Source: Biostraticola tofi (lineage in GTDB: Bacteria; Pseudomonadota; Gammaproteobacteria; Enterobacterales; Enterobacteriaceae). Taken from it: 64,000 nt of DNA. Every line of letters begins with the position of its first letter. The first letter of the stretch is position 1. Where the stretch lies: contig NZ_SMCR01000002.1 of NCBI RefSeq assembly GCF_004343195.1, positions 362,390 through 426,389 of the forward strand, in the 5' to 3' direction. Position numbers and translations under genes: made by a program. Below the pieces are notes generated by a model. It made no database searches. It was not told the origin of the DNA and saw nothing but the letters and a program-made list of their open reading frames with translations. Shown here piece after piece: positions 31,502-43,633 of the stretch.

Positions 31502-33442
31502 TTGAGTGACATGGCGAAAAACCTGATTCTCTGGTTAGTCATCGCAGTTGTGCTGATGTCTGTATTCCAGAGTTTCGGGCCCAGCGAGTCAAACGCCCGA
31601 CGTGTGGATTATTCCACCTTTATGTCGGAATTGAATCAGGACCAGATTCGTGACGCACGTATTAACGGGCGCGAAATAACCGTAACTAAAAAAGACAGCA
31701 ACCGTTACACCACGTATATCCCGGTCAACGATCCTAAATTACTGGATATCCTGTTGACCAAGAACGTCAAGGTGGTGGGTGAACCCCCTGAAGAGCCGAG
31801 CCTGCTGGCGTCGATCTTCATTTCCTGGTTCCCGATGCTGTTGCTGATTGGCGTGTGGATATTCTTCATGCGGCAGATGCAGGGCGGCGGCGGCAAGGGC
31901 GCGATGTCCTTCGGCAAGAGTAAAGCCCGAATGCTGACTGAAGATCAGATCAAAACCACTTTCGCCGATGTTGCCGGCTGCGACGAAGCGAAAGAGGAAG
32001 TCAGCGAACTGGTTGATTACCTGCGTGAACCAAGTCGTTTCCAGAAGTTGGGCGGCAAGATCCCGAAAGGGGTATTGATGGTCGGCCCTCCTGGTACCGG
32101 TAAGACACTGCTGGCGAAAGCGATTGCCGGCGAGGCCAAGGTGCCATTCTTTACCATTTCAGGCTCCGACTTTGTCGAAATGTTTGTCGGTGTCGGCGCA
32201 TCCCGTGTGCGTGACATGTTCGAACAGGCAAAGAAAGCCGCCCCGTGTATCATCTTCATCGATGAAATCGATGCCGTTGGCCGTCAGCGTGGCGCAGGTC
32301 TGGGAGGAGGTCATGACGAACGTGAACAGACCCTGAACCAGATGCTGGTTGAAATGGATGGTTTTGAAGGCAATGAAGGCATCATCGTCATCGCCGCAAC
32401 CAACCGCCCCGATGTGCTTGACCCGGCTCTGCTGCGTCCGGGCCGTTTTGACCGCCAGGTGGTGGTAGGACTGCCCGACGTACGTGGCCGTGAACAAATC
32501 CTGAAAGTCCATATGCGTCGCGTACCACTGTCGACCGATATGGATCCGTCAGTGATTGCCCGCGGTACGCCAGGCTTCTCCGGTGCCGATCTGGCCAACC
32601 TGGTAAACGAAGCGGCGCTGTTCGCCGCCCGCGGCAGCAAGCGCGTGGTTTCGATGGTGGAATTTGAAAAAGCCAAGGACAAAATCATGATGGGCGCCGA
32701 GCGCCGTTCAATGGTGATGACCGAAGCCCAGAAAGAATCTACCGCTTACCACGAAGCTGGCCATGCCATCATTGGCCGTCTGGTGCCTGAACATGACCCG
32801 GTGCACAAGGTGACGATCATTCCTCGTGGCCGCGCGCTCGGCGTAACGTTCTTCCTGCCGGAGGGTGATGCTATCAGCGCCAGCCGCCAGAAGCTGGAAA
32901 GTCAGATTTCCACGCTGTACGGCGGTCGTCTGGCCGAAGAAATCATTTACGGCCCGGCCAAAGTATCCACCGGTGCGTCGAACGACATCAAAGTGGCAAC
33001 CTCTATTGCGCGTAACATGGTTACCCAGTGGGGCTTTTCGGAAAAGCTGGGTCCGCTGCTCTACGCCGAAGAAGAGGGAGAAGTGTTCCTTGGGCGTTCA
33101 GTGGCCAAGGCCAAACATATGTCTGATGAGACTGCGCGCATTATCGATCAGGAAGTTAAATCCCTTATCGAACGCAACTATGTACGTGCTCGTTCGCTGC
33201 TGATGGAAAATATGGATATCCTGCATTCGATGAAGGATGCGTTGATGAAATATGAAACTATCGATGCGCCGCAAATCGATGACCTGATGGGCCGTAAGAC
33301 CGTTCGTCCGCCAGCTGGATGGGACGACACCACCAATAGCAATTCTGATAACGGCGGGACTCCGCAGGCACCTACGCCAGTGGATGAGCCCCGTACCCCG
33401 AACCCGGGCAACACCATGTCCGAACAGTTCGGCAACCGCTAA
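31502..33442 (+). CDS. ftsH: Membrane AAA+ zinc metalloprotease FtsH
   Basis: A 646-residue essential protease that degrades LpxC, sigma-32 and damaged membrane proteins. It has membrane segments at about 7-23 and 100-123 around a periplasmic domain, Walker A GPPGTGKT at 195-202, Walker B IIFIDEID, the second region of homology ([10 protein letters not shown]) and the zinc motif HEAGH near 417. The TTG at 31502 has GAGG 8 bases before it and is chosen; the ATG at 31511 (MAKNLI) is the common alternative and has poorer spacing. Confidence 0.97.
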   Translation: MSDMAKNLILWLVIAVVLMSVFQSFGPSESNARRVDYSTFMSELNQDQIRDARINGREITVTKKDSNRYTTYIPVNDPKLLDILLTKNVKVVGEPPEEPSLLASIFISWFPMLLLIGVWIFFMRQMQGGGGKGAMSFGKSKARMLTEDQIKTTFADVAGCDEAKEEVSELVDYLREPSRFQKLGGKIPKGVLMVGPPGTGKTLLAKAIAGEAKVPFFTISGSDFVEMFVGVGASRVRDMFEQAKKAAPCIIFIDEIDAVGRQRGAGLGGGHDEREQTLNQMLVEMDGFEGNEGIIVIAATNRPDVLDPALLRPGRFDRQVVVGLPDVRGREQILKVHMRRVPLSTDMDPSVIARGTPGFSGADLANLVNEAALFAARGSKRVVSMVEFEKAKDKIMMGAERRSMVMTEAQKESTAYHEAGHAIIGRLVPEHDPVHKVTIIPRGRALGVTFFLPEGDAISASRQKLESQISTLYGGRLAEEIIYGPAKVSTGASNDIKVATSIARNMVTQWGFSEKLGPLLYAEEEGEVFLGRSVAKAKHMSDETARIIDQEVKSLIERNYVRARSLLMENMDILHSMKDALMKYETIDAPQIDDLMGRKTVRPPAGWDDTTNSNSDNGGTPQAPTPVDEPRTPNPGNTMSEQFGNR

Positions 33443-33500
33443 GGCAATGTGTCCGGAAGGCGGCAATGTTGACGCCGCTTTTCGAACATCGTTATCAAGC

Positions 33501-33529
33501 AAACCCCTGTCGGTCGACAGGGGTTTTTT
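33501..33529 (+). terminator. Terminator after ftsH
   Basis: AACCCCTGTCG and CGACAGGGGTT followed by TTTTT, about 60 bp past the ftsH stop. folP-glmM therefore need their own promoter or readthrough. Confidence 0.88.
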
Positions 33530-33702
33530 ATTTCCTGCCGTTGGAAAGACTCTCCGCCGTCGGGGTTTTATTTTTTGCCCCTCGGTGTGGTCTCACTGGC
33601 GCCAACTCGGCAATCGCCAGACGGATGGATTTTTGGGATTATTATTATCCGGGTCGATGCTAAGATAGTGGCCTGTATTTCAGTGCCAAAGGAATGACGC
33701 CG

Positions 33703-34551
33703 GTGAAACTCCAGGTTAAACAGCAAAGCCTCAATCTGGCGACGCCCCAGGTGATGGGTATCCTCAATGTCACCCCTGACTCTTTTTCCGACGGCGGTCG
33801 GCATGCCACCCTGTCGGCAGCGCTTTCCCATGCCGCCGATATGATTGCTGCCGGGGCGACGCTTATCGATATTGGCGGCGAGTCCACTCGGCCCGGCGCG
33901 GCCGAGGTCAGCGAGCAGGAGGAAATAGCCCGGGTGGTACCGGTAGTCGAGGCGCTGGCGGCGCGCTTTGATGTGTTTATCTCGGTCGATACGTCAAAAG
34001 CCGGAGTGATACGTGACAGCGCCGCGGCCGGGGCGCATCTGATTAATGATATCCGCTCTCTGGCGCTTCCTGGGGCGCTGGCAGCGGCCAGAGCCAGCGG
34101 ATTACCGGTCTGCCTGATGCATATGCAGGGCGATGGTCCGCAAAACATGCAGCTTGACCCGCATTACGACGATGTGGTTGCCGAGGTCGACGCCTATTTC
34201 GTCCGGCAGATTGCGCGCTGTGAAGCGGCAGGGATCGCAAAAAACCGATTAATCATCGATCCGGGCTTCGGTTTTGGCAAGACTCTGCAGCATAATTACC
34301 GCCTGCTGGCGCGACTGTCGGCGTTTCACCATTTCGGTTTGCCGCTGCTGGTCGGCATGTCGAGGAAATCGATGATAGGACAACTTACCCAGGCCCCGGC
34401 GGACCAGCGCATGACCGGCAGCATAGCCTGTGCAGTGATCGCCGCCATGCAGGGGGCGCACATCATCCGTGTCCACGATGTCAGAGAAACTGTCGAGGCG
34501 ATGCGGATCGTCGAAGCAACGCTTTCAGCGAAGGAAGAAAAATCTGTATGA
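33703..34551 (+). CDS. folP: Dihydropteroate synthase
   Basis: A 282-residue TIM-barrel enzyme that joins p-aminobenzoate to dihydropterin pyrophosphate, the sulfonamide target. Motifs: [15 protein letters not shown] near 18-32 (pyrophosphate loop), GGESTRPGA near 58, LMHMQG near 140, DPGFGFGKT near 185 and GMSRKSMIG near 215. An ATG at 33694 touches the AAAGGA ribosome site, so the GTG at 33703 is the better start and equals the E. coli length. It overlaps glmM by 4 bp. Confidence 0.95.
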   Translation: MKLQVKQQSLNLATPQVMGILNVTPDSFSDGGRHATLSAALSHAADMIAAGATLIDIGGESTRPGAAEVSEQEEIARVVPVVEALAARFDVFISVDTSKAGVIRDSAAAGAHLINDIRSLALPGALAAARASGLPVCLMHMQGDGPQNMQLDPHYDDVVAEVDAYFVRQIARCEAAGIAKNRLIIDPGFGFGKTLQHNYRLLARLSAFHHFGLPLLVGMSRKSMIGQLTQAPADQRMTGSIACAVIAAMQGAHIIRVHDVRETVEAMRIVEATLSAKEEKSV

Positions 34552-35885
34552 GTAACCATAAATACTTCGGCACCGACGGCATTCGCGGCAAGGTCGGCGA
34601 AAGTCCCATTACTCCCGATTTTGTGCTCAAGCTGGGCTGGGCGGCCGGCAAGGTGCTGGCCCGTCATGGTTCGCGGAAAATCATCATCGGCAAGGACACG
34701 CGGATTTCCGGCTATATGCTGGAGTCTGCCCTGGAGGCAGGGCTTGCCGCCGCCGGACTGTCGGCGGCGTTTACCGGCCCGATGCCGACGCCGGCCATCG
34801 CCTACCTGACCCGCACCTTTCGCGCCGAAGCGGGGATAGTCATTTCCGCCTCGCATAATCCTTATGATGACAACGGCATCAAATTTTTCTCCATCGACGG
34901 CACCAAGCTGCCAGACGAGGTAGAAGAGGCCATCGAAGCCGAGCTTGAAAAAACCATTACCTGCGTTGAGTCCAGCGAACTGGGCAAAGCCAGCCGGATT
35001 GTTGACGCCGCCGGCCGCTATATCGAATTCTGCAAGGGCACCTTTCCCAGCAATCTGAGCGTGCGTGGCCTGAAGATTGTGGTCGACTGCGCCAATGGCG
35101 CCACCTATCACATCGCTCCCAGCGTGCTGCGTGAACTGGGCGCGACGGTTGTAACCATCGGCTGCCAACCGGATGGCATGAATATCAACAAAGAGTGCGG
35201 CGCCACCGATGTGCGTCAGCTCACCGAGCGGGTGCTGCAAGAGAAGGCGGCACTGGGCATTGCTTACGATGGTGACGGCGATCGCATCATTATGGTCGAT
35301 CATCTTGGCAACAAGGTCGATGGCGATCAGATTCTGTATATCATCGCCCGCGAGCAACTGCGTCAGGGACGGCTCAGCGGCGGGGTGGTCGGCACCCTGA
35401 TGAGCAATATCGGGCTGGAGCTGGCGCTCAAGCAGCTTGGCATCCCGTTCGAGCGAGCGCGGGTCGGCGACCGCTACGTACTGGAAAAAATGCAGGAAAA
35501 AGGCTGGCGCATGGGCGCCGAGAATTCCGGGCATGTGATCCTGCTCGATAAAACCACCACCGGCGACGGCATCATTGCCGGTCTGCAGGTATTGTCAGCC
35601 ATGGTCGGCAACAATATGTCGCTTCATGACCTTTGCAGCGGCATGAAACTGCTGCCGCAGATACTGGTGAATGTAAGATTCAGCGGCGCCGGTAATCCGC
35701 TGGAGTCAGACGCGGTGGTCAACGCCTGCCGGGAAGTGGAAACGGCGCTGGCCGGCCGCGGCAGAGTCTTGCTGCGCAAGTCGGGCACCGAGCCGCTGAT
35801 AAGGGTCATGGTCGAAGGCGAAGACGAAGAGCAGGTGACGCGCTTGGCCCACTGCATTGCCGATGCGGTAAAAGCCGCCGGCTAA
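34548..35885 (+). CDS. glmM: Phosphoglucosamine mutase GlmM
   Basis: A 445-residue enzyme that converts glucosamine-6-phosphate to glucosamine-1-phosphate for peptidoglycan and LPS. The phosphoserine is Ser102 in [16 protein letters not shown], the metal site DGDGDR is near 241-246, and the C-terminal phosphate loop [12 protein letters not shown] is near 410. It begins inside the folP stop (ATGA), so translation is coupled. Confidence 0.98.
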   Translation: MSNHKYFGTDGIRGKVGESPITPDFVLKLGWAAGKVLARHGSRKIIIGKDTRISGYMLESALEAGLAAAGLSAAFTGPMPTPAIAYLTRTFRAEAGIVISASHNPYDDNGIKFFSIDGTKLPDEVEEAIEAELEKTITCVESSELGKASRIVDAAGRYIEFCKGTFPSNLSVRGLKIVVDCANGATYHIAPSVLRELGATVVTIGCQPDGMNINKECGATDVRQLTERVLQEKAALGIAYDGDGDRIIMVDHLGNKVDGDQILYIIAREQLRQGRLSGGVVGTLMSNIGLELALKQLGIPFERARVGDRYVLEKMQEKGWRMGAENSGHVILLDKTTTGDGIIAGLQVLSAMVGNNMSLHDLCSGMKLLPQILVNVRFSGAGNPLESDAVVNACREVETALAGRGRVLLRKSGTEPLIRVMVEGEDEEQVTRLAHCIADAVKAAG

Positions 35886-36072
35886 GGCGGGCAGGGTAAA
35901 ATATGCTACCGGCTGGCGTTTTTTTCCGCAAACGGAACGCCAGCGTTAAAATGCCCTTGCGCACCGCTTTGGCTTTGGTTAGTATTCACACCCGCTTCAG
36001 TCGGAGTCTGTTTTGGCCGAATTGGGGTAATAGCTCAACACGCGGTACAGCCGCAAGGATACTGAAAATATC

Positions 36073-36405
36073 ATGTACGAAGCTCTGTTAGTCATATTCC
36101 TGTTGGTAGCTGTCGTGCTTGTTGCGCTGATCATGCTGCAGCAAGGTAAAGGTGCTGATATGGGAGCCTCTTTCGGTGCAGGCGCCTCTGGCACACTGTT
36201 CGGTTCGAGTGGTTCCGGTAACTTCATGACCCGTATGACGGCCGTGCTCGCGACCCTGTTTTTTATCCTGAGCCTGGTGTTGGGCAACATGAGCAGTAAC
36301 CACGGTCAGAAAGGCAGTGAGTGGGATAATCTGAACCAGCCACAGCAGGCGGATAAAGCACCATCCGATGCGCCATTGAAGCCGAACAACGATATCCCGC
36401 AGTAA
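36073..36405 (+). CDS. secG: Preprotein translocase subunit SecG
   Basis: A 110-residue inner-membrane subunit of SecYEG with two membrane segments (about 4-22 and 53-71) joined by a Gly/Ser-rich cytoplasmic loop (GASFGAGASGTLFGSSGSGN), followed by a Pro/Asn/Gln-rich tail. Length equals E. coli. It lies between glmM and tRNA-Leu as in E. coli and may share a transcript with the tRNA. Confidence 0.96.
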   Translation: MYEALLVIFLLVAVVLVALIMLQQGKGADMGASFGAGASGTLFGSSGSGNFMTRMTAVLATLFFILSLVLGNMSSNHGQKGSEWDNLNQPQQADKAPSDAPLKPNNDIPQ

Positions 36406-36457
36406 GGCAATACCTTAGTAAAGTAACAGCGCAGTAAAGTACAACAGCATCAGAAGT

Positions 36458-36544
36458 GCCGAGGTGGTGGAATTGGTAGACACGCTACCTTGAGGTGGTA
36501 GTGCCCGATTGGGCTTACGGGTTCAAGTCCCGTCCTCGGTACCA
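36458..36544 (+). tRNA. leuU: tRNA-Leu (anticodon GAG)
   Basis: An 87-nt type II tRNA with long variable arm. GAG at 36492-36494 is the anticodon, the D arm GGTAGACACGC and T loop GGTTCAAGTCC are present and CCA (36542-36544) is encoded. It is nearly identical to E. coli leuU and lies downstream of secG as there. It decodes CUC and CUU. Confidence 0.97.
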
Positions 36545-36605
36545 ATCCAAAATAGATAACTTGCTTTTTTGCTGTTATCGGCGTAGTATTCGCAACGTTT
36601 TCGGA

Positions 36606-36682
<77 letters not shown>

Positions 36683-36811
36683 CTTTCCTGTAGAGTCATT
36701 TTTCAAATATACTGTCTTTAGCGTATACTTAATTACCAGATGCGGTTTTGAAAAAGATTTTATTGGAATGTTGTAAAAACCGCAGTGCGGTTTACAGGGT
36801 CCAGTGACTTA

Positions 36812-36836
36812 AAGCCCCGAATTTTCGGGGTTTTTT
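36812..36836 (+). terminator. First terminator in the rimP-nusA leader
   Basis: CCCCGA-ATTT-TCGGGG followed by six T, about 130 bp after metY. It separates the tRNA from the rimP operon unless read through. Confidence 0.85.
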
Positions 36837-36858
36837 GTTATTTAACTACAGAACTACT

Positions 36859-36879
36859 GGGCTATTTAGCCCTTTTTTT
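36859..36879 (+). terminator. Second terminator/attenuator before rimP
   Basis: GGGCT-ATTT-AGCCC followed by seven T, ending 18 bp before the rimP start. Tandem terminators in this leader fit the known antitermination-type autocontrol of the nusA operon in E. coli. Confidence 0.75.
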
Positions 36880-36896
36880 ATGTCTCGGGGGTGGCT

Positions 36897-37349
36897 TTGT
36901 CCACATTAGAACAAAAATTGACAGAGATGATTACTGCGCCAGTTGAAGCTCTCGGCTATGAACTGGTCGGTATCGAATTTATTCGGGGCCGTCAATCAAC
37001 GCTACGTATCTACATTGATAGTGAAGATGGTATCACGGTTGATGATTGTGCTGATGTAAGCCATCAGGTAAGCGCGGTGCTGGACGTCGAAGAGCCTATT
37101 ACCGTAGCCTACAGCCTGGAAGTCTCCTCACCGGGACTTGATCGCCCGCTCTTTACCACCGCGCACTTTGAACAGTTCGCCGGCGAAGAAGCGAGTGTGG
37201 TTTTGCGCATTGCAATGCAAAACCGTCGCAAGTGGCAGGGAATCATTAAAACGATAGACGGCGAAATGATTACGGTGACTGTGGACGGCAAAGATGAAGT
37301 GTTCGCTTTGAGCAACATCCAGAAAGCGAACCTGGTACCCCACTTTTAA
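36897..37349 (+). CDS. rimP: Ribosome maturation factor RimP
   Basis: A 150-residue 30S assembly factor that helps form the central pseudoknot and S19/S13 region. [27 protein letters not shown] and the SPGLDRPL motif (near 75) are conserved. The TTG at 36897 corresponds to the E. coli start and has GGGGG 5 bases before it; an in-frame GTG at 36891 lies within that ribosome site and is rejected. First protein gene of rimP-nusA-infB-rbfA-truB-rpsO-pnp. Confidence 0.96.
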   Translation: MSTLEQKLTEMITAPVEALGYELVGIEFIRGRQSTLRIYIDSEDGITVDDCADVSHQVSAVLDVEEPITVAYSLEVSSPGLDRPLFTTAHFEQFAGEEASVVLRIAMQNRRKWQGIIKTIDGEMITVTVDGKDEVFALSNIQKANLVPHF

Positions 37350-37370
37350 CGTTTTAATGAGGCAACTAGG

Positions 37371-38858
37371 ATGAATAAAGAGATTCTGGCTGTTGTTGAA
37401 GCAGTGTCTAATGAGAAAGCGGTTCCTCGTGAAAAAATATTTGAAGCGCTGGAAACTGCACTGGCTACGGCAACAAAGAAAAAATACGAGCAGGAGATCG
37501 AGGTTCGTGTCAATATCGACCGTAAAACCGGCGATTTCGACACCTTCCGTCGCTGGGTTATCGTCGAGGAAGTGACGCAACCCACGCGTGAAATTACACT
37601 CGAAGCCGCTCAATTCGAAGATCCCGCCCTGCAGGTCGGCGGTTATGTGGAAGATGAGATCGAGTCAGTGGTCTTTGACCGCATCACCACTCAGACCGCC
37701 AAGCAAGTTATCGTGCAGAAGGTGCGTGAAGCTGAGCGCGCCATGGTGGTAGAGCAGTTCCGCACCCACGAAGGCGAGATCGTCACCGGCGTGGTGAAAA
37801 AAGTTAACCGCGACAACATCAGTCTGGATCTGGGCAGCAATGCCGAAGCCGTTATCGGCCGCGAAGACATGTTGCCACGTGAAAACTTTCGTCCCGGCGA
37901 CCGGATCCGCGGCGTGCTTTACTCGGTGCGTCCCGAAGCCCGCGGCGCTCAGCTGTTTGTCAGCCGTTCGCGTCCCGAAATGCTGATCGAGCTGTTCCGC
38001 ATCGAAGTGCCGGAAATCGGTGAAGAAGTCATCGAAATCAAAGCCGCCGCCCGCGATCCGGGGTCACGTGCCAAAATAGCCGTGAAGACCAACGATAAGC
38101 GCATCGATCCGGTCGGCGCCTGTGTTGGCATGCGCGGTGCGCGTGTCCAGGCGGTTTCCAGCGAGCTGGGCGGCGAACGTATTGATATCGTCCTGTGGGA
38201 CGACAATCCCGCGCAGTTCGTTATCAACGCCATGGCGCCTGCCGACGTTGCCTCTATTGTGGTCGACGAAGACAAACACACCATGGATATCGCGGTGGAG
38301 TCGGGCAACCTTGCCCAGGCTATCGGCCGCAACGGACAGAATGTCCGACTGGCTTCCCAGCTCAGCGGCTGGGAACTCAATGTAATGACGGTAGAAGATT
38401 TGCAGGAAAAACATCAGGCCGAAGCGCATGCGGCTATCGATATCTTTATGAAACACCTGGATATCGATGAGGAGTTTGCCCTGGTTCTGGTCGAGGAAGG
38501 CTTCTCTTCCCTGGAAGAACTGGCTTACGTCCCGATGAAAGAGTTGCTTGAGATTGATGGGCTTGATGAAGATATGGTAGAAGCGCTGCGTGAACGGGCA
38601 AAAAATGCCCTGACCACGCTGGCCCTGGCGCAGGAAGAGAATCGCGGCGGGGGCAAGCCGGCTGAAGATCTGTTGGGTCTGCCGGAGCTTGAGCAAGAGA
38701 TGGCGTTCAAGCTGGCGGCGCGTGGCGTTTGTACGCTGGAAGATCTTGCCGAACAGGGTGTCGACGATTTATCAGATATTGAAGGGCTTAGCAGTGAAAA
38801 AGCCGGTGAGCTTATTATGGCCGCCCGTAATATCTGTTGGTTTGGCGACAACGCGTAA
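37371..38858 (+). CDS. nusA: Transcription termination/antitermination factor NusA
   Basis: A 495-residue RNA-polymerase-binding factor. Order: N-terminal polymerase-binding domain (1-125), S1 domain ([15 protein letters not shown] from about 137), KH1 and KH2 ([14 protein letters not shown] near 250 and [12 protein letters not shown] near 317), and two acidic C-terminal AR repeats (from about 360 and 430). Length equals E. coli. It starts 21 bp after rimP. Confidence 0.98.
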   Translation: MNKEILAVVEAVSNEKAVPREKIFEALETALATATKKKYEQEIEVRVNIDRKTGDFDTFRRWVIVEEVTQPTREITLEAAQFEDPALQVGGYVEDEIESVVFDRITTQTAKQVIVQKVREAERAMVVEQFRTHEGEIVTGVVKKVNRDNISLDLGSNAEAVIGREDMLPRENFRPGDRIRGVLYSVRPEARGAQLFVSRSRPEMLIELFRIEVPEIGEEVIEIKAAARDPGSRAKIAVKTNDKRIDPVGACVGMRGARVQAVSSELGGERIDIVLWDDNPAQFVINAMAPADVASIVVDEDKHTMDIAVESGNLAQAIGRNGQNVRLASQLSGWELNVMTVEDLQEKHQAEAHAAIDIFMKHLDIDEEFALVLVEEGFSSLEELAYVPMKELLEIDGLDEDMVEALRERAKNALTTLALAQEENRGGGKPAEDLLGLPELEQEMAFKLAARGVCTLEDLAEQGVDDLSDIEGLSSEKAGELIMAARNICWFGDNA

Positions 38859-38883
38859 TAAACTGTAGCAGGAAAGGAACAGC

Positions 38884-41592
38884 ATGACAGATGTAACCGT
38901 AAAATCGCTCGCCGCAGAAATTCAAACTCCGGTCGATCGCCTGGTACAGCAGTTTGCTGATGCTGGGATCGATAAAACCGAAGTTGATTCTGTGACCCAG
39001 CATGAGAAAGAGACCTTACTGGCGCACCTGAACCGTGAACGGGGCAACGCGCCAGGCAAATTAACTTTACAGCGTAAAACACGCAGCACCTTGAATATTC
39101 CCAGCACCGGCGGTAAAAGTAAGTCGGTACAGATAGAAGTCCGCAAGAAACGTACGTATGTGCAGCGAGATCCGCAGGCTGAAGAACAGGCTGAAGCGGA
39201 AGAGCAGGCGAAGCGTGAAGCGGAAGAACGGGCTCTTCAGGAAGCCGAGCAACTGGCACAGCGCGAAGCCGCTGAGAAAGCCAAGCGCGAAGCGGAAGAA
39301 AAAGCAAAACGGGTAGCCGAAGACAAAGCTAAACGTGAGGCCGCTGAACAAGCGAAGCGTGTAGCAGCGGAAAGTGAAAAATTGACCAACCAGCAGACCA
39401 ATAATATGACCAAGTCACCACAGGCGGCCGAAAAAGCTCGCCGTGAAGCCGAGGCCGCTGAGCTTAGACGCAAAGCGGAAGAGGAAACGCGTCGCAAGGT
39501 CGAAGAACAGGCTCGCCTCGTTGCAGAAGAAGCCCGCCGCATGGCCGAAGAGAACGGCGGTACCTGGGTTGCGACTCCGGAACCTGCTGAAGAAGACACC
39601 AGTGATTATCATGTCACGACCTCTGCCCATGCCCGCGAAGCGGAAGATGAGAACGACCGCAAGGTCGAAGGCGAGCGTCGCGCACGCACTCGTGGCGGCA
39701 AAGCGACCAAGCAGAAGAAAACCAGCCGGTTGTCCGAGTCCAAAGCCGATCGCGAAGAGGCCCGCGCCGTTACCCGTAAAGGTAAGCGTAAGCCAAGCAC
39801 CCTGCAGCAGAGCTTTAACAAGCCGGCTCAGGCGGTTAACCGCGATGTGGTGATCGGCGAAACCGTCACCGTGGCTGAACTGGCCAATAAAATGGCGGTG
39901 AAAGGTTCTCAGGTGATCAAGGCGATGATGAAGTTGGGCGCTATGGCGACCATCAACCAGGTTATCGATCAGGAAACGGCTCAGCTGGTTGCGGAAGAAA
40001 TGGGTCACAAGGTTATCCTGCGTCGTGAAAACGAGCTGGAAGAATCGGTAATGAGCGACCGCGATACCGGCGTTCAGGCCGAGCCGCGTGCGCCTGTCGT
40101 GACCATCATGGGCCACGTCGATCACGGTAAAACCTCACTGCTGGACTATATCCGCTCCACCAAAGTGGCGGCAGGCGAAGCCGGTGGCATTACCCAGCAT
40201 ATCGGCGCCTACCATGTAGAAACCGATAACGGCATGATTACTTTCCTTGATACCCCTGGACATGCCGCGTTTACCGCTATGCGTGCCCGTGGCGCTCAGG
40301 CAACGGATATCGTGGTGCTGGTAGTGGCGGCTGATGACGGCGTAATGCCGCAGACCATCGAAGCTATTCAGCATGCCAAAGCGGCGAAAGTGCCGGTTGT
40401 GGTTGCAGTGAACAAGATTGACAAGCCCGAGGCTGATCCGGACCGCGTCAAGAATGAACTGACCCAGTACGGCGTGATTCCTGAAGAATGGGGCGGCGAA
40501 AGCCAGTTCGTCAATGTGTCCGCCAAATCAGGCACCGGCATTGACGATCTGCTTGACGCTATCCTGCTGCAGGCGGAAGTCCTTGAGCTGAAAGCCATCC
40601 GTAACGGCATGGCCAGCGGTGCGGTGATTGAATCCTTCCTCGACAAGGGCCGCGGTCCGGTCGCCACCGTATTGGTGCGTGAAGGTACCCTGAACAAGGG
40701 TGATATCGTCCTGTGTGGATTCGAATACGGCCGCGTACGTGCCATGCGTGACGAAGTGGGCCGCGATGTCTCCTCGGCGGGTCCTTCCATCCCGGTTGAA
40801 ATTCTCGGTCTGTCAGGGGTTCCTGCTGCCGGTGATGAAGCTACCGTGGTGCGTGACGAGAAGAAAGCGCGTGAAGTTGCTCTCTATCGCCAGGGCAAAT
40901 TCCGCGAAGTCAAACTGGCTCGCCAGCAGAAGTCCAAGCTGGAGAACATGTTTGCCAACATGACCGAAGGCGAAGTGTCGGAACTGAACATTGTCCTGAA
41001 GGCCGATGTGCAGGGGTCTACCGAAGCCATCTGCGATTCCCTCGAGAAGCTGTCTACCGACGAAGTGAAAGTGAAGATCGTGGGTTCCGGCGTGGGTGGG
41101 ATTACCGAAACCGATGCTACCCTGGCCGCCGCGTCCAACGCCATCATCCTGGGCTTCAACGTCCGTGCTGATGCATCTGCACGTCGCGTAGTCGAAGCGG
41201 AGAGCCTGGATCTGCGCTACTATTCCGTCATCTATGACTTGATTGACGAAGTCAAACAGGCGATGAGCGGTATGTTGGCGCCGGAATACAAACAGGAAAT
41301 CATCGGCCTGGCCGAGGTCCGTGATGTATTCCGTTCACCGAAGTTCGGCGCTATCGCCGGCTGTATGGTGACTGAAGGGATTGTTAAACGTCATAACCGC
41401 ATCCGTGTACTGCGTGAAAACGTGGTGATTTACGAAGGCGAACTGGAATCACTGCGTCGCTTTAAAGATGACGTCAATGAAGTTCGTAACGGCATGGAAT
41501 GTGGTATCGGCGTTAAGAACTACAACGATGTTCGTTCAGGCGATGTGATTGAAGTATTCGAAACTATCGAAATTCAACGAACTATCGCTTAA
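38884..41592 (+). CDS. infB: Translation initiation factor IF-2
   Basis: A 902-residue GTPase that brings initiator tRNA to the 30S subunit and promotes subunit joining. An N-terminal IF2N fold (1-50) is followed by a highly charged Ala/Glu/Lys/Arg coiled region (about 95-250), a second IF2N domain ([17 protein letters not shown] near 328), and the G domain with [10 protein letters not shown] near 408, DTPGH and [10 protein letters not shown]. Inside the linker TTG 39382 and ATG 39406 match the positions of the E. coli short-form IF2 starts. Confidence 0.98.
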   Translation: MTDVTVKSLAAEIQTPVDRLVQQFADAGIDKTEVDSVTQHEKETLLAHLNRERGNAPGKLTLQRKTRSTLNIPSTGGKSKSVQIEVRKKRTYVQRDPQAEEQAEAEEQAKREAEERALQEAEQLAQREAAEKAKREAEEKAKRVAEDKAKREAAEQAKRVAAESEKLTNQQTNNMTKSPQAAEKARREAEAAELRRKAEEETRRKVEEQARLVAEEARRMAEENGGTWVATPEPAEEDTSDYHVTTSAHAREAEDENDRKVEGERRARTRGGKATKQKKTSRLSESKADREEARAVTRKGKRKPSTLQQSFNKPAQAVNRDVVIGETVTVAELANKMAVKGSQVIKAMMKLGAMATINQVIDQETAQLVAEEMGHKVILRRENELEESVMSDRDTGVQAEPRAPVVTIMGHVDHGKTSLLDYIRSTKVAAGEAGGITQHIGAYHVETDNGMITFLDTPGHAAFTAMRARGAQATDIVVLVVAADDGVMPQTIEAIQHAKAAKVPVVVAVNKIDKPEADPDRVKNELTQYGVIPEEWGGESQFVNVSAKSGTGIDDLLDAILLQAEVLELKAIRNGMASGAVIESFLDKGRGPVATVLVREGTLNKGDIVLCGFEYGRVRAMRDEVGRDVSSAGPSIPVEILGLSGVPAAGDEATVVRDEKKAREVALYRQGKFREVKLARQQKSKLENMFANMTEGEVSELNIVLKADVQGSTEAICDSLEKLSTDEVKVKIVGSGVGGITETDATLAAASNAIILGFNVRADASARRVVEAESLDLRYYSVIYDLIDEVKQAMSGMLAPEYKQEIIGLAEVRDVFRSPKFGAIAGCMVTEGIVKRHNRIRVLRENVVIYEGELESLRRFKDDVNEVRNGMECGIGVKNYNDVRSGDVIEVFETIEIQRTIA

Positions 41593-41619
41593 TTCACAGC
41601 CTCAGGCTGAGAACATCTT

Positions 41620-41640
41620 CGGGGGGCTTAAGGCCCCCCG
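41620..41640 (+). promoter_or_regulatory. GC-rich hairpin between infB and rbfA
   Basis: CGGGGGGC and its complement surround a TTAA-type loop, 28 bp after infB. There is no T-tract, so it is probably an mRNA processing or stabilising hairpin inside the operon. Confidence 0.5.
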
Positions 41641-41660
41641 ACTTGTCTGGAGAATTTATC

Positions 41661-42064
41661 ATGGCCAAAGAATACAGCCGAACTCAGCGCGTAGCGCAGG
41701 AAATGCAAAAAGAAATCGCCCTGATCCTGCAGCGCGAAATCAAAGATCCCCGCGTGGGCATGGCTACCGTATCCGGCGTGGAAGTGTCGCGGGATCTGGC
41801 GTATGCCAAGGTTTTCGTCACTTTCCTCAATGACAACGAGCCTGCCCAGGTCAAAGCCGGTGTCAAAGCGCTGCAGGATGCGTCCGGTTTCATCCGCAGC
41901 CTGCTCGGCAAGGCCATGCGTCTGCGTGTGGTGCCTGAACTGACCTTCGCCTACGACAACTCGCTGGTTGAAGGGATGCGAATGTCCAATCTGGTCAGCC
42001 AGATTGTGCAAAATGACAAGGCCCGCCGCAATGAGGCTGAGCCGGAAGAAGGTAAAGAGGACTG

Positions 42065-42065
<1 letters not shown>
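41661..42065 (+). CDS. rbfA: 30S ribosome-binding factor A
   Basis: A 134-residue KH-type protein that matures the 5' end region of 16S rRNA and is important in cold growth. [20 protein letters not shown], the segment [18 protein letters not shown] and [12 protein letters not shown] are conserved. The ATG at 41661 has GGAG about 9 bases before it. Its last base is the first base of the truB ATG. Confidence 0.97.
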
Positions 42066-43394
<1,329 letters not shown>

Positions 43395-43410
43395 GCCAGA
43401 CAGTGTTGGT

Positions 43411-43440
43411 AGAAAGGGGCCTTTTGTGGCCCCTTTCTTC
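43411..43440 (+). terminator. Terminator after rpsO
   Basis: AGAAAGGGGCC-TTTTGT-GGCCCCTTTCT, an 11-bp stem 16 bp past the stop. It corresponds to the well-known rpsO terminator; pnp is reached by readthrough or its own promoter. Confidence 0.88.
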
Positions 43441-43492
43441 TAGGGTGCAATAGTAATTGATGATCATCAGCTATTGCTGAAGTAAATTATTC

Positions 43493-43569
43493 CATTGCTG
43501 AGGTTCGCGCGGCTAATGAGAGGCTTTATCCGAGGGATAAGGATTGTCATTAGTCGCGAGGATGCAATG
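43493..43569 (+). promoter_or_regulatory. Long pnp leader hairpin, likely RNase III site
   Basis: An extended imperfect stem pairs CATTGC (43493-43498) with GCAATG (43564-43569) and continues through TTCGCG with CGCGA and GCTAATGA with TCATTAGT up to an apical loop at about 43533. In E. coli RNase III cleaves such a pnp leader stem and PNPase then represses its own mRNA. The interval also corresponds to the E. coli SraG sRNA locus between rpsO and pnp. Confidence 0.75.
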
Positions 43570-43633
43570 AGAAATTGACTATCAATGGCGGGAGCAGCGT
43601 GAAAATGTTCCTGCCCTGTAAAAGGATATAATT

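Noticed and set aside
34326-35534. Minus-strand open frame of 402 codons opposite folP-glmM
   Set aside because: Complementary-frame artefact of GC-rich coding DNA; both genes beneath it are certain.
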